Both the position numbers and the translations under genes were made by a program. Under the pieces are notes generated by a model. It did not search any database. It was given only the letters and a program-made list of their open reading frames with translations, and was not told where the DNA came from. Source: Vreelandella songnenensis (GTDB lineage Bacteria; Pseudomonadota; Gammaproteobacteria; Pseudomonadales; Halomonadaceae). Taken from it: a stretch of DNA of 64,000 bases. Positions 1-8,772 of the stretch are shown one piece after another (position 1 is the first letter of the stretch; the number at the start of each line of letters is the position of its first letter). The DNA is taken from NCBI RefSeq assembly GCF_003002925.1, contig NZ_PVTK01000008.1, positions 141,342-205,341 on the forward strand. The letters run 5' to 3'.

Positions 1-1
1 G

Positions 2-373
2 GCTGGCGCCGTACCGCCTGAGGAGATGGCGCTTTATTACCACCTGGGCGATCTGTTCGTGTTTGCTTCGACCTCGGAAACCCAGGGAATGGTCATTCTC
101 GAAGCCATGGCGGCCGGGTTGCCGGTGGTGGCCGTGCGCTCAAGCGGTATCGATGACGTGGTGCGCGAAGGCTTCAACGGCTACAAGACGCCGCAAAACC
201 GCACGGCCTGGGGGCGGCGGATCGTTGAGCTGACGGAAAACGATTCGCTGCGTGAAACCCTGGGCCATCAGGCCAGTACGTTTGCCGCCGACTTCGATAT
301 CCAGAACTTTGCGGCAACGGTCGCGGGCTTTTATGCCGATGTGCTGGCCAAGTACCACGCCCCGCCCCGCTAG
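2..373 (+). CDS. Glycosyltransferase family 4, C-terminal fragment (partial at window edge)
   Basis: This is the 3' end of a gene that begins before the window; the reading frame is open from base 2. The visible 123 residues are the C-terminal Rossmann half of a GT-B fold retaining glycosyltransferase. The nucleotide-sugar binding E-x7-E signature is visible as ETQGMVILE, followed by AMAAGLPVVAV. Such enzymes add sugars to lipids or surface polysaccharides at the cytoplasmic face of the inner membrane. The next gene is convergent and starts two bases after this stop. The substrate cannot be told from this fragment. Confidence 0.85.
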   Translation, partial: AGAVPPEEMALYYHLGDLFVFASTSETQGMVILEAMAAGLPVVAVRSSGIDDVVREGFNGYKTPQNRTAWGRRIVELTENDSLRETLGHQASTFAADFDIQNFAATVAGFYADVLAKYHAPPR

Positions 374-375
374 AT

Positions 376-1056
376 TTACTGCCTGGCATTGCGCCTGGCG
401 GCGTAGCGCTTTAGCCCGAACAGCACGCCAACCCCGGCTGCAAGCCCAATAACGGCCAGGGCAATTTCCAACGGCGTGGCTGCGGTAAACAGCGCCCCCA
501 GCTGGCTGCCGAGCAGAATTACGGCGGCCAGCCCCGGCACGATGCCAAGCGTGGAGCCGATCATGTAGTCGCGAAAGTTGAGATGAAACGCGCCTGCCAG
601 CATGTTGGTCAGGGTGAAGGGCGCCAGCGGCAGCAGATTGATGACCGTCATGGTGCGGATGCCGCGCTGGGAAAGGTAGCCCGAAAGTCCGCGCAGGTGT
701 TTGCCGCCATAGCGCATCAGCGCCTCACGCCCCAGCCAGCGCCCTGCCCAGTAGGAGACCACTGACGATGCCAGCGTGCCGAGCGTGGCGTACCCAAGGC
801 CCCAAAGCGGGCCAAAAAGTAGCCCCGTGGCCACTACCAGCAGGCTGAGCGGAAACATCACTAACAGCGCCGCGACATATACCCCCATTACCGCGGCAAA
901 CATCCAGGGGGCGGTCTTCCACTGGCTGACCGTGGCCGCAAACGCTGTCAGATGCTCCTGGGTAAGCAGGCCGGTTCGCTGTAGCCAGGACCACATCAAT
1001 CCAAGCCCGATAAGGACGACCAGCAGGCCCAGGCCCTTGAGCAGTGTTCGCGACAT
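376..1056 (-). CDS. TVP38/TMEM64 (VTT/DedA-like) family membrane protein
   Basis: About 226 residues with several hydrophobic segments. The VTT-type core is visible: a glycine-rich stretch GLLFGPLWG, then SYWAGRWLGRE, and later INLLPLAPFTLTNMLAGA. VTT-domain proteins are inner-membrane proteins linked to lipid scrambling or transport; the exact substrate of bacterial TVP38 members is unsettled. I chose the ATG at 1056 because GAGG lies just upstream. An ATG four codons earlier (1068) has no ribosome site. The gene converges on the glycosyltransferase and is divergent from the AgcS gene. Confidence 0.85.
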   Translation of the reverse strand: MSRTLLKGLGLLVVLIGLGLMWSWLQRTGLLTQEHLTAFAATVSQWKTAPWMFAAVMGVYVAALLVMFPLSLLVVATGLLFGPLWGLGYATLGTLASSVVSYWAGRWLGREALMRYGGKHLRGLSGYLSQRGIRTMTVINLLPLAPFTLTNMLAGAFHLNFRDYMIGSTLGIVPGLAAVILLGSQLGALFTAATPLEIALAVIGLAAGVGVLFGLKRYAARRNARQ

Positions 1057-1222
1057 GGCGAGCCTCATTCAAAAATCGTCAGCATACGCGAGCCGACAGC
1101 AAACGGTCGATATTTAGCATCCGTTTGCAGGAACATCAGAATAAATACGCCAATTTTCTTGCCATTTTGGTGCAGGCATGAAGAATGAAGCGCCTTCGAT
1201 AAGTTAAAAAAGGGCATGTGGT

Positions 1223-2674
1223 ATGGATTTTACGATTCCAGGGCTGTTGACGGCGGCCGTTGACCGCAGCAACGGACTACTGTGGGGCAGCGTGCTGATT
1301 TACCTGCTGATTGGGGCAGGGCTTTATTTCACGGTCATGACCGGCGGCATTCAGGTGCGTTATTTCGGCCATATGTTCAAGCTGCTGCGCACCTCCCGCG
1401 ATGCCGGCGAAGGCATCTCCTCGTTTCAGGCGCTCTCGACAAGCCTGGCCGCCCGTGTCGGTACGGGTAACCTGGCTGGCGTAGCGGTCGCCATCTACTT
1501 TGGCGGCCCGGGGGCGATCTTCTGGATGTGGATGACGGCGATGGTGGGCATGGCCACCAGCTTCATCGAGTCCACCCTGGCCCAGGCGTACAAGACCGAC
1601 CACGGCGACAATACCTTCCGCGGCGGCCCGGCGCGTTATATCGAGCGTGGGCTTGGGCTACGCTGGCTAGCGGTACTGTTCTCGATCTGCTTGATCATTG
1701 CGTTCGGGTTGGCGTTCAACAGCGTTCAGGCCAACTCCATCGCCCAGGCCATGGAGCAGGCGTTTGCCGTTCCCACCTGGGCCATGGGGTTAGTCTTGGT
1801 CGTGGTGGTCACACCCATCATCTTTGGCGGCTTGAAATCCATCGCCAAGGTAGCCGAGCTGGTCGTACCGCTGATGGCGCTGCTCTATCTGATTCTGGCG
1901 CTGGTCGTGGTCGCGCTTAATATCGGTGATTTCCCGGCGGCCATCATGACCATCGTGAAGAGCGCCTTTGGCCTGGAGCAGGCCGCTGGCGGGGCCGTGG
2001 GTTACGCGATTTCTCAGGCCATCATGAACGGTATCCAGCGCGGCCTGTTCTCGAACGAGGCGGGCATGGGCTCTGCGCCCAACGCGGCGGCAACGGCGAG
2101 CACGCGTCCGGATCACCCGGCAGCCCAGGGCTTTATCCAGATGCTGGGCGTGTTTCTGGATACGCTGGTGATCTGTACGGCCACCGCCGCCATCATCATC
2201 ATGGCAGGCCCGGAGCTGCTGGCCGGTGAAGAGAACAACGGCATTCAGCTCACCCAGATGGCCCTTTCAAGCCATGTGGGTGATTGGGGGGCGATGTTCG
2301 TGGCGGTTGCCATACTGCTGTTTGCCTTCACCTCGGTCATTGCCAACTACTCCTACGGTGAGTCCAACATCGAGTACCTGGCCGGACGCCGCGCGCCGGT
2401 GGCGATCTTCCTCTACCGCCTGGCGGTGCTGGCGATGATCATGGTGGGCTCGGTGGCAAGCCTGGGTGCGATCTGGAACTTCGCCGATCTCTCCATGGGC
2501 ATGATGGCGATCATCAACCTGGTGGCTATCCTCATGCTTTCCCCCGTGGCCTTCTCGCTGTTCCGCGATTACGAAAAGCAGTTGAAGGCGGGCAAGGAGC
2601 CAACCTTTGACCCGAGCAAGTTCCCCAAGCTTGCCAATCGGGTCGACCCCAAGGCGTGGCCCAGGAAGAAGTAG
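1223..2674 (+). CDS. Sodium:alanine symporter family protein (AgcS)
   Basis: A 483-residue polytopic protein of the usual length for the alanine/glycine:cation symporter family, which imports alanine or glycine with Na+ across the inner membrane. Family features seen are the N-terminal GLYFTVMTGGIQVRYF, the STSLAARVGTGNLAGVA glycine-rich helix, and FSNEAGMGSAPNAAATA in the second half. It appears monocistronic: its own upstream region is about 150 bases and a strong terminator follows 13 bases after the stop. A Na+-coupled carrier fits a halophile. Confidence 0.93.
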   Translation: MDFTIPGLLTAAVDRSNGLLWGSVLIYLLIGAGLYFTVMTGGIQVRYFGHMFKLLRTSRDAGEGISSFQALSTSLAARVGTGNLAGVAVAIYFGGPGAIFWMWMTAMVGMATSFIESTLAQAYKTDHGDNTFRGGPARYIERGLGLRWLAVLFSICLIIAFGLAFNSVQANSIAQAMEQAFAVPTWAMGLVLVVVVTPIIFGGLKSIAKVAELVVPLMALLYLILALVVVALNIGDFPAAIMTIVKSAFGLEQAAGGAVGYAISQAIMNGIQRGLFSNEAGMGSAPNAAATASTRPDHPAAQGFIQMLGVFLDTLVICTATAAIIIMAGPELLAGEENNGIQLTQMALSSHVGDWGAMFVAVAILLFAFTSVIANYSYGESNIEYLAGRRAPVAIFLYRLAVLAMIMVGSVASLGAIWNFADLSMGMMAIINLVAILMLSPVAFSLFRDYEKQLKAGKEPTFDPSKFPKLANRVDPKAWPRKK

Positions 2675-2687
2675 CGGCTATCTGCTG

Positions 2688-2716
2688 AAAACCCCGCCCT
2701 CGTGGCGGGGTTTTTT
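2688..2716 (+). terminator. Rho-independent terminator of the AgcS gene
   Basis: GC-rich inverted repeat AACCCCGCC / GGCGGGGTT with a CTCGT loop, followed by a run of six T. It lies 13 bases after the AgcS stop codon. Confidence 0.92.
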
Positions 2717-2731
2717 ATGCACGTTTGACAG

Positions 2732-2750
2732 CATTCGATTTTGTCGAATG
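2732..2750. promoter_or_regulatory. Perfect palindrome, operator candidate upstream of azoR
   Basis: CATTCGA-TTTTG-TCGAATG has two perfect 7-base arms around a 5-base centre. It lies about 90 bases upstream of the azoreductase start, after the AgcS terminator. It has no T-run, so it is not a terminator. The size and symmetry fit a dimeric regulator such as a MarR, TetR or LysR type; the protein is unknown and no regulator gene is adjacent. Confidence 0.5.
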
Positions 2751-2841
2751 AAAATCGCAAATCAATGCGCTTTTGATTCAAAAAAAGCGTCGTAAAATAG
2801 CGGTCAATGTTCATCTTTTCATTATGAATCAGGAGCTTTCA

Positions 2842-3450
2842 ATGACAACGCGTGCCCTGCTGGTAACCGCTTCCGTACTGGGTGAAAACGGTCAATCCAC
2901 GGCGCTGGCCAAGCATTTTCAAACCCGTGCCGCTGCCCGTGAAGGTGTTGAAGTGACCCAGCGTGATGTAGTGGCCAACGCGCTGCCCCATCTGGATATT
3001 GCCGAACTCGGCGCCTGGCAGACCCCGGCGCAAGAGCGTAGCGAAGAGCAGCAGGTACTGGCCGCACGCTCGGATGAGTTGCTGACCGAGCTGCGCGCCA
3101 ACGATGTGCTGGTCATCGCCGTGCCCATGTACAACCTGGGCGTGCCTTCTCAGCTCAAGGCCTGGTTTGACCGTGTGCTGCGCGCTGGTGAAACCTTCCG
3201 CTATACCGAAAATGGCCCACAGGGCCTGGTGGAAGGCAAGCGGGCGGTCATTCTGGCCGCGCGGGGCGGCATGTATGCGGGTACCGACATGGATAGCCAG
3301 ACGCCGCATCTTAAAAGCATGCTAGGCTTGATGGGGATTACCGATGTAGACGTCGTCTACGCCGAAGGCCTGAACATGGGCGAGGCGACGCGCGAAGCGG
3401 CGCTGAAAGAAGCCTTCCAGGCCATCGATCAACTGGTTGAAGCGCTATAA
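2842..3450 (+). CDS. azoR: FMN-dependent NADH-azoreductase / quinone reductase
   Basis: A flavodoxin-fold oxidoreductase of 202 residues, the family's usual size. It uses NADH and FMN to reduce quinones and azo compounds in the cytosol. Visible features are the N-terminal SVLGENGQST phosphate-binding loop, the flavin-site stretch VPMYNLGVPSQLKAWFDRVLRAGETF, and AARGG near residue 140. I chose the ATG at 2842 because CAGGAG lies 9 bases upstream. The frame stays open to 2773, but that would add an unlikely lysine-rich leader. The next gene starts 15 bases downstream, so co-transcription is likely. Confidence 0.92.
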   Translation: MTTRALLVTASVLGENGQSTALAKHFQTRAAAREGVEVTQRDVVANALPHLDIAELGAWQTPAQERSEEQQVLAARSDELLTELRANDVLVIAVPMYNLGVPSQLKAWFDRVLRAGETFRYTENGPQGLVEGKRAVILAARGGMYAGTDMDSQTPHLKSMLGLMGITDVDVVYAEGLNMGEATREAALKEAFQAIDQLVEAL

Positions 3451-3465
3451 CAGAGAGAGTTGGCC

Positions 3466-3771
3466 ATGGCACGCCCCGAATTGCTTGAGCAGATCTACAC
3501 CATTGTCGATCAGATTCCGGCGGGGCGGGTGACGACCTATGGGCGCATTGCCGCCATGACCGAAGGCGCGACGCCGCGCTCGGTAGGCTCGGCCATGCGC
3601 CACCTGCCCGCGGGCCACACGCTTCCCTGGCATCGGGTGATCTCGGCAAGCCTTACGCTTGCCGACCACGGCGGCGCTTCCCGTCAGCACCAGAAGCTGC
3701 GCGATGAAGGGGTGGCCTTTGATGCCAAGGGGCGTGTTCCGGCGCACCTGATCTGGCCAGACAAGCTGTAG
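3466..3771 (+). CDS. Alkyltransferase-like protein (MGMT/Atl family, YbaZ-like)
   Basis: A 101-residue stand-alone DNA-binding domain of the O6-alkylguanine-DNA alkyltransferase family. The helix-turn-helix core is visible (IPAGRVTTYGRIA, then RSVGSAMRHLP). At the active site the usual PCHR is PWHR, so the alkyl-accepting cysteine is replaced by tryptophan. Atl proteins flip and hold alkylated guanines and hand them to nucleotide excision repair; they do not repair directly. ATG at 3466 follows GAGAG; a TTG two codons earlier is possible. The stop codon lies inside the start of a REP-like element. Confidence 0.9.
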   Translation: MARPELLEQIYTIVDQIPAGRVTTYGRIAAMTEGATPRSVGSAMRHLPAGHTLPWHRVISASLTLADHGGASRQHQKLRDEGVAFDAKGRVPAHLIWPDKL

Positions 3772-3890
3772 GAGCAGGCTTCAGCCAGCGACGCAGCGCT
3801 ACGCGCTGCTGGGGTTGATGGATCACTAACGCTGCCTTCCGCCTAGGGAGGCTCTGCCTCCCATCGCCCAATAGAATTGGGCTCCTACAG
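3766..3890. repeat. REP/BIME-like palindromic element
   Basis: A 125-base stretch bounded by perfect 10-base inverted ends, CTGTAGGAGC at 3766 and GCTCCTACAG at 3881. It contains inner palindromes: GCAGCGC-TAC-GCGCTGC, GGGAGGC-TCT-GCCTCCC and CCCAAT-AGA-ATTGGG. The GTAGGAGC end is the typical signature of REP elements in Pseudomonas and relatives. Two REPs facing each other make a BIME. The left end contains the stop codon of the Atl gene, and the element fills the gap between two convergent genes. Confidence 0.8.
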
Positions 3891-3911
3891 GGGTAATAAA
3901 CCTGCCGACCT

Positions 3912-5480
3912 TCACTCGTCCAGATTGGAGCCGGACTTCAGCGACCAGTCGCGCCAGCGCAGATCGAACAGATCCTTGCGGCGGTCTTTCAGGTTGGTCA
4001 CCGAGCCTTCGGCGCGCACGATGGTCAGGCGCGTCAGGTCCAGGTCCGAGAAGAAGATCATCTCGGTGTTAGGCGTGGTTTCCGCCAGCACCGCATCGTG
4101 GGGGAAGGCGAAGTCAGAAGGGGTAAACACCGCCGACTGAGCGTACTGGATATCCAGGTTCTCGATCGAGGGCAGGTTGCCGACGCTTCCGCATAGCACC
4201 ACGTAGCACTCGTTCTCGATGGCGCGGGCCTGGCCGCAGTGGCGTACGCGCAGGTAGCCGTTCTTGGTGTCGGTCCAGAAGGGCACGAAGAGGATATCCA
4301 TGTCCTGATCGGCCAGCAGGCGGCCAAGTTCCGGAAACTCGACGTCGTAGCAGATCAGAATGCCCACACGGCCGGCGTCGGTATCGAATACCTGCAGGTT
4401 GTCGCCACCCTCGATCACCCAGTCGCGGCGCTCCTGCGGGGTGATATGCAGCTTGGCCTGCTTGTCGATGTCGCCATCGCGGTGGAAGAGGTAGGCGACG
4501 TTGTAGAGCCGGTCATCTTCACCCACCTCGATCATCGAACCGCCCACGATGTTGATGTTGTAGGACACCGCCATGCGGGAAAGCTCGGCCTTGAAGCGTT
4601 CGGTAAAGCTTGCCAGAAAGCGGATAGCACCCATCTGGTCCTGCTGAGCGGCGCGGTCCTGCAAGCCCATCAGCGGCGTGGTGAACAGCTCCGGGAAGAC
4701 GGCAAAGTCGCTCTGGTAATCCGACAGTGCATCCACGAAGTATTCGATCTGCTGAAGAGCGGCTTCCACCGAGGAAAATTCGCGCATCTGCCACTGTACG
4801 GCGCCTACCCGTACCTGGGTCGGGCGGGTGTCCAGCACGTTCTCGGCGGGCTCGAAGAGAATGTTGTTCCACTCGAGCAGCGTGGCGTAGCCTCTTGACT
4901 GCTCGTCTTCTGGCAGGTATTTGCGCAGCAGGCGCTTGACCTGGAAATCGTTGGCCAACTGGAAGGACAGGATCGGGTCGTAGATCTCCTTGCGCGAGAC
5001 CTTGTCGATGTACTGGGCCGGAGACAGCTCGTCGGCGTGCTGGTAATACTCGGGAATGCGCCCGCCGGCCAGAATGGCGCGCAGGTTGTGCGAACGGCAC
5101 AGCTCCTTGCGGGCTTCGTAAAGGCGACGGCCCAGGCGGTAGCCGCGGTAGTCCGGGTGGATCAGCACATCCAGCCCGTACATCGCATCGCCTTCCTCGT
5201 TGTTGAGGATGATTTCACGATGGCCAATCAGATCGTCATACTTGTGCGGGTTGGAAAACTCGTCGTAATCCACCTGTACCGTGAGTGCCACGCCAACCAG
5301 GTTGCCGTCGTCTTCAATGGCGATCTGGCCGTCGGGAAACTCCTGGATCAGCTTGTCGATAGTGTGCCGGGGCCAGGCACCGCCGATATCGTGATAGACA
5401 GCGTCCATCAATGTCTTGAGCTGATCGTAATCATCGCTCGTCAGGTTGCGCAGATTTAGATGCAGTTCTTCTAAGGACAT
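3912..5480 (-). CDS. Bifunctional GNAT acetyltransferase / carbon-nitrogen hydrolase
   Basis: A two-domain protein of 522 residues. Residues about 8-210 form a GNAT N-acetyltransferase, with the acetyl-CoA stretch VLIHPDYRGYRLGRRLYEARK. Residues about 225-510 form a nitrilase-superfamily domain with the Glu-Lys-Cys triad in VFPELFTTP, KLHITPQERRDW and ILICYDVEFPELG. The fusion is a known family. Nitrilase-superfamily members cleave C-N bonds of amides or nitriles; the real substrate of this fusion is unknown. The protein is cytosolic. It converges on azoR-atl across the REP element. Confidence 0.93.
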   Translation of the reverse strand: MSLEELHLNLRNLTSDDYDQLKTLMDAVYHDIGGAWPRHTIDKLIQEFPDGQIAIEDDGNLVGVALTVQVDYDEFSNPHKYDDLIGHREIILNNEEGDAMYGLDVLIHPDYRGYRLGRRLYEARKELCRSHNLRAILAGGRIPEYYQHADELSPAQYIDKVSRKEIYDPILSFQLANDFQVKRLLRKYLPEDEQSRGYATLLEWNNILFEPAENVLDTRPTQVRVGAVQWQMREFSSVEAALQQIEYFVDALSDYQSDFAVFPELFTTPLMGLQDRAAQQDQMGAIRFLASFTERFKAELSRMAVSYNINIVGGSMIEVGEDDRLYNVAYLFHRDGDIDKQAKLHITPQERRDWVIEGGDNLQVFDTDAGRVGILICYDVEFPELGRLLADQDMDILFVPFWTDTKNGYLRVRHCGQARAIENECYVVLCGSVGNLPSIENLDIQYAQSAVFTPSDFAFPHDAVLAETTPNTEMIFFSDLDLTRLTIVRAEGSVTNLKDRRKDLFDLRWRDWSLKSGSNLDE

Positions 5481-5526
5481 ATCAGGGGGTTCCAGAATAA
5501 AAAGAAAACAGCTTAGTACAAGATGA

Positions 5527-6438
5527 CTAGGCGCTGCCTGGCTTATTTGCTGCCACGCCGCGCACCAGTGGGCGCGTCAGAGTCTGCGCCATGACCACGC
5601 CAGCCAGAATCAGCAGGCCACCGGTAAAATGAAAGCCCGCCACCTGCTCGCCCAGCATCGCCATGGCTATCAGCGCGCTGAACAGCGGCATCAGGTTGAT
5701 GAAAATACTCGCCTGGTTGGCGCCGATCTGGCGCACGGCGCGCATCCACAGATAGGTAGTAATTACCGAGGCGGGAATACCCGCATACACGATCAGCCCG
5801 ATGTTCTGGCTATCTACCGGGGTCATGGGGCCCATCAGATAGGGCGGGAGCAGAAACAGCACCGCAAAACATACCTGAGCATAGAGCATCACCCAGGGCG
5901 GTAAGTTCATTTTCCAGCGCTTGAGCATGACACCGTAAAGCGCGTAGCAGCTGGCGGCGACTACCATCAGCGCATCGCCTCGCGCCACGTCAAGGTTCAA
6001 AAGCGAAAGGGGATTGCCGCGGCCCAGCAGCACGGTCACACCGATAAATGCCAGTACGCCGCCCATCACGCCGCCAAGCGTGGGCGGCTCGCGCAGAATC
6101 AGCGCGCTCAGCAGAACGGTCAACAGCGGTACCATGGCGGCCAGGATGCCCATGTTGGTCGCCGTGGTGGTTTCCGCTGCCACATAGGCAAGGCCTTGCC
6201 ACAGCCCCATGCCCAGAAGCCCGAGGGAAGCCAGCTTGTACCCGTTCCGGGCGATTTCCTGACGATGGCGAATGACCGCCGGAAGAACGAACGGCGTCAT
6301 GACCAGAAGCGCCAGCAGCCAGCGCAGAAAGGCGATACTGCTGGGGGCAATGGCGCCTACGGTCAGTTGGTTGATGGTCATGTTGCCCGACCAGATCAAG
6401 ACGGTGGCAAGCGGCGGTAGAAAGTAGATCAGCGGCAT
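5527..6438 (-). CDS. DMT superfamily (EamA) transporter
   Basis: About 303 residues with ten predicted membrane segments in two EamA repeats. The pattern is typical: a first half ending near AFIGVTVLLGRG and a second half starting near LMVVAASCYALYGVMLKR. DMT proteins usually export small metabolites or amino acids across the inner membrane; no substrate can be assigned. ATG at 6438 follows AAGGAA; a GTG one codon earlier is also possible. It lies 46 bases downstream of the GNAT/hydrolase gene on the same strand and is divergent from fadH. Confidence 0.88.
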   Translation of the reverse strand: MPLIYFLPPLATVLIWSGNMTINQLTVGAIAPSSIAFLRWLLALLVMTPFVLPAVIRHRQEIARNGYKLASLGLLGMGLWQGLAYVAAETTTATNMGILAAMVPLLTVLLSALILREPPTLGGVMGGVLAFIGVTVLLGRGNPLSLLNLDVARGDALMVVAASCYALYGVMLKRWKMNLPPWVMLYAQVCFAVLFLLPPYLMGPMTPVDSQNIGLIVYAGIPASVITTYLWMRAVRQIGANQASIFINLMPLFSALIAMAMLGEQVAGFHFTGGLLILAGVVMAQTLTRPLVRGVAANKPGSA

Positions 6439-6559
6439 CACAGTTTTCCTTGTCGTTAGCCGGATAATGTTACGTGCTTTACAGCGTGTCGCAAGCGAAG
6501 ACTGTACGCGGTGGCAAGGATGTCATACGCTTGTTTGAATAACGCCAAGGAGAACCGTG

Positions 6560-8581
6560 ATGACCCGTGCGCCCGCTTACCCGCATCTTTTTCAGCCGAT
6601 TACGATTGGCCATCTGACGCTGCCCAATCGCCTGTTGATGGGCTCCATGCATACCAACCTTGAAGAAGCGCCCGACGGCTTTGCAAGGCTTGCGGCCTTT
6701 TATGCCGAGCGCGCGCGGGCGGGGGTAAGTTTGATCGTGACCGGAGGCATTGCGCCCAACCCGGAAGGTGCGGTGTTTCAGGGCGCTCATGCGCTGACCG
6801 ATGAAACGCATCTGGCTGATCACCGTCAGGTGGTAGAGGCGGTACACGCCGAAGGCGGGCATCTGTGCATGCAGATTCTTCACGCCGGGCGCTACGCCTA
6901 CTCGCCGGAATTGGTGGCGCCTTCGGCGATCCAGGCGCCGATCAACCCGTTCACACCGCGCGAGCTGCAAAGCGACGAGGTCGAGCAGCAGATCGATGAC
7001 TACGTGCGCTGCGCCGTGCTTGCCCAGAAGGCCGGCTATGATGGCGTGGAAATCATGGGCTCGGAAGGCTACCTGATCAACCAGTTCATCTGCCAGCGCA
7101 CCAATCAGCGCACAGATAGCTGGGGCGGCAGCTTCGAGAACCGCATTCGCTTTCCCGTCAGTATCGTCAAACGCGTTCGTGAGGCCGTGGGCGCGCGGTT
7201 CATGGTGATCTTTCGCCTCTCGATGATCGATCTGGTGGAAGAGGGCAGCACCAGTGAGGAAATCGTGGCGCTTGGCCAGGCCGTGGAAGCCGCCGGTGCC
7301 AATCTGATCAATACCGGTATCGGCTGGCACGAAGCGCGGGTACCGACCATCGTGACCAGCGTACCGCGGGCGGCCTTCACCGAGGTGACCCGGCGGGTGA
7401 AGGCCGCGCTCTCGATACCACTGGTCACGACCAACCGGATCAATATGCCAAGCGTGGCCGAGGCGGTGCTGGCCGAAGGCCACGCCGACATGGTGTCCAT
7501 GGCCCGGCCGTTTCTGGCCGACCCGGCCTGGGTCGAAAAGGCCGAGGCGGGGCTTGCCGATGAAATCAATACCTGTATTGCCTGTAACCAGGCGTGTCTG
7601 GATCACACCTTTGCCGGCAAGCTGACCTCCTGCTTGGTCAACCCCCGCGCCTGCCACGAAACCGAGCTGGTTATCGAGCCTGCCGCGGCGCCCAAGCGCG
7701 TGGCGGTAGTGGGCGGCGGGCCAGCGGGCCTTGCCACCGCGGTCACGGCGGCCAGCCGTGGGCATCACGTGGTGCTGTTCGAGCAGCGCTCCGAGCTGGG
7801 CGGCCAGTTCAACTATGCGCGCAGAATTCCCGGCAAGGAGGAGTTCAACGAGACTCTGCGCTACTACCGCGTCATGCTTGAAAAGTACGCCGTCGAGGTG
7901 CGTCTGAACACCCGCGCCACGCCAGAGGCTTTGGCAGAATTCGATGACATCGTGATGGCAAGCGGCGTACGCCCGCGCACACTGACGCTTCCCGGCGCCG
8001 AGCACGAGCGCGTGGTCAGCTACGCCGAGGCTATCGAGAACCCGAGCCGCGTGGGCCGGCGGGTGGCTGTGATTGGCGCCGGCGGCATCGGTTTTGACGT
8101 CTCCGAGCTGCTGGCCCACGAGGAGCACCCGGCGCTGGATATCGATGCCTGGTGCAAGGAGTGGGGCGTGGACCTGGCGGTCAGCGAGCCCGGCGGCTTG
8201 AAGACACCGGTGGCCCCGGCGGTATCGCGGGAGATCGTCATGCTTCAACGCAAGACGTCCAAGGCAGGCAAGTATCTGGGGAAAACCACGGGCTGGGTGC
8301 ACCGCGCCTCTTTGAAAGCACGCGGCGTCAAGACGCTGACGGGCTGCGAGTACGTGAAGGTGGACGATGCGGGTCTGCATATCCGCCGCGAAGGTGAAGA
8401 GCAACTGCTCGAGGTGGATACCGTGGTGGTCTGCGCAGGCCAGGAATCCGTGCGCGACCTGATTGCGCCGCTGGAAGCTGCCGGCAAGGGAGTACACGTC
8501 ATCGGTGGTGCCGACGAGGCGGCGGAGCTGGATGCCAAACGGGCCATCGACCAGGGTATGCGCCTGGCCGCCGCATTGTAA
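6560..8581 (+). CDS. fadH: NADPH-dependent 2,4-dienoyl-CoA reductase
   Basis: A 673-residue flavoenzyme of normal length. It reduces 2,4-dienoyl-CoA in beta-oxidation of unsaturated fatty acids. The N-terminal half is an OYE-type FMN barrel (LFQPITIGHLTLPNR at the start). The 4Fe-4S cysteines follow as CIACNQACLDHTF with a further Cys in LTSCLVNPRAC. Two nucleotide-binding glycine motifs are VAVVGGGPAGLAT (FAD) and VAVIGAGGIGFDV (NADPH). ATG at 6560 is preceded by AAGGAG; the GTG just before it is a less likely start. A long open frame on the other strand is a shadow. Confidence 0.95.
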   Translation: MTRAPAYPHLFQPITIGHLTLPNRLLMGSMHTNLEEAPDGFARLAAFYAERARAGVSLIVTGGIAPNPEGAVFQGAHALTDETHLADHRQVVEAVHAEGGHLCMQILHAGRYAYSPELVAPSAIQAPINPFTPRELQSDEVEQQIDDYVRCAVLAQKAGYDGVEIMGSEGYLINQFICQRTNQRTDSWGGSFENRIRFPVSIVKRVREAVGARFMVIFRLSMIDLVEEGSTSEEIVALGQAVEAAGANLINTGIGWHEARVPTIVTSVPRAAFTEVTRRVKAALSIPLVTTNRINMPSVAEAVLAEGHADMVSMARPFLADPAWVEKAEAGLADEINTCIACNQACLDHTFAGKLTSCLVNPRACHETELVIEPAAAPKRVAVVGGGPAGLATAVTAASRGHHVVLFEQRSELGGQFNYARRIPGKEEFNETLRYYRVMLEKYAVEVRLNTRATPEALAEFDDIVMASGVRPRTLTLPGAEHERVVSYAEAIENPSRVGRRVAVIGAGGIGFDVSELLAHEEHPALDIDAWCKEWGVDLAVSEPGGLKTPVAPAVSREIVMLQRKTSKAGKYLGKTTGWVHRASLKARGVKTLTGCEYVKVDDAGLHIRREGEEQLLEVDTVVVCAGQESVRDLIAPLEAAGKGVHVIGGADEAAELDAKRAIDQGMRLAAAL

Positions 8582-8714
8582 GGCGTTGATAGACGCGGGT
8601 GACGCTTGTCCATAAATGGCGATAGACTGACAGCCCCATCACCTTATTAAGCATAACGTGATGTTTAAGGCGCTGGTGGCACCCAGCCAGCGCTGTAACG
8701 GTGTCTGAAAAAGG

Positions 8715-8762
8715 CAATGTCAGTAAAAGACAATGTCAGTAAAAGACCATGTCAGTGATAAG
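8715..8762. repeat. Three tandem copies of a 16-base unit upstream of ltaE
   Basis: CAATGTCAGTAAAAGA occurs twice in perfect tandem (8715-8730, 8731-8746), followed by a third diverged copy, CCATGTCAGTGATAAG. The third copy carries the AAGG used as ribosome-binding site by ltaE. Each unit contains an ATG. Confidence 0.85.
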
Positions 8763-8772
8763 GACCAACGCC

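Noticed and set aside
2773..2841. Upstream extension of azoR
   Set aside because: Lys-rich and without a ribosome site; the ATG at 2842 follows CAGGAG.
6479..8497. 672-codon open frame on the minus strand
   Set aside because: It lies opposite fadH, which has a clear family match and start. The antisense product shows no recognisable domain and arises from high GC codon bias.
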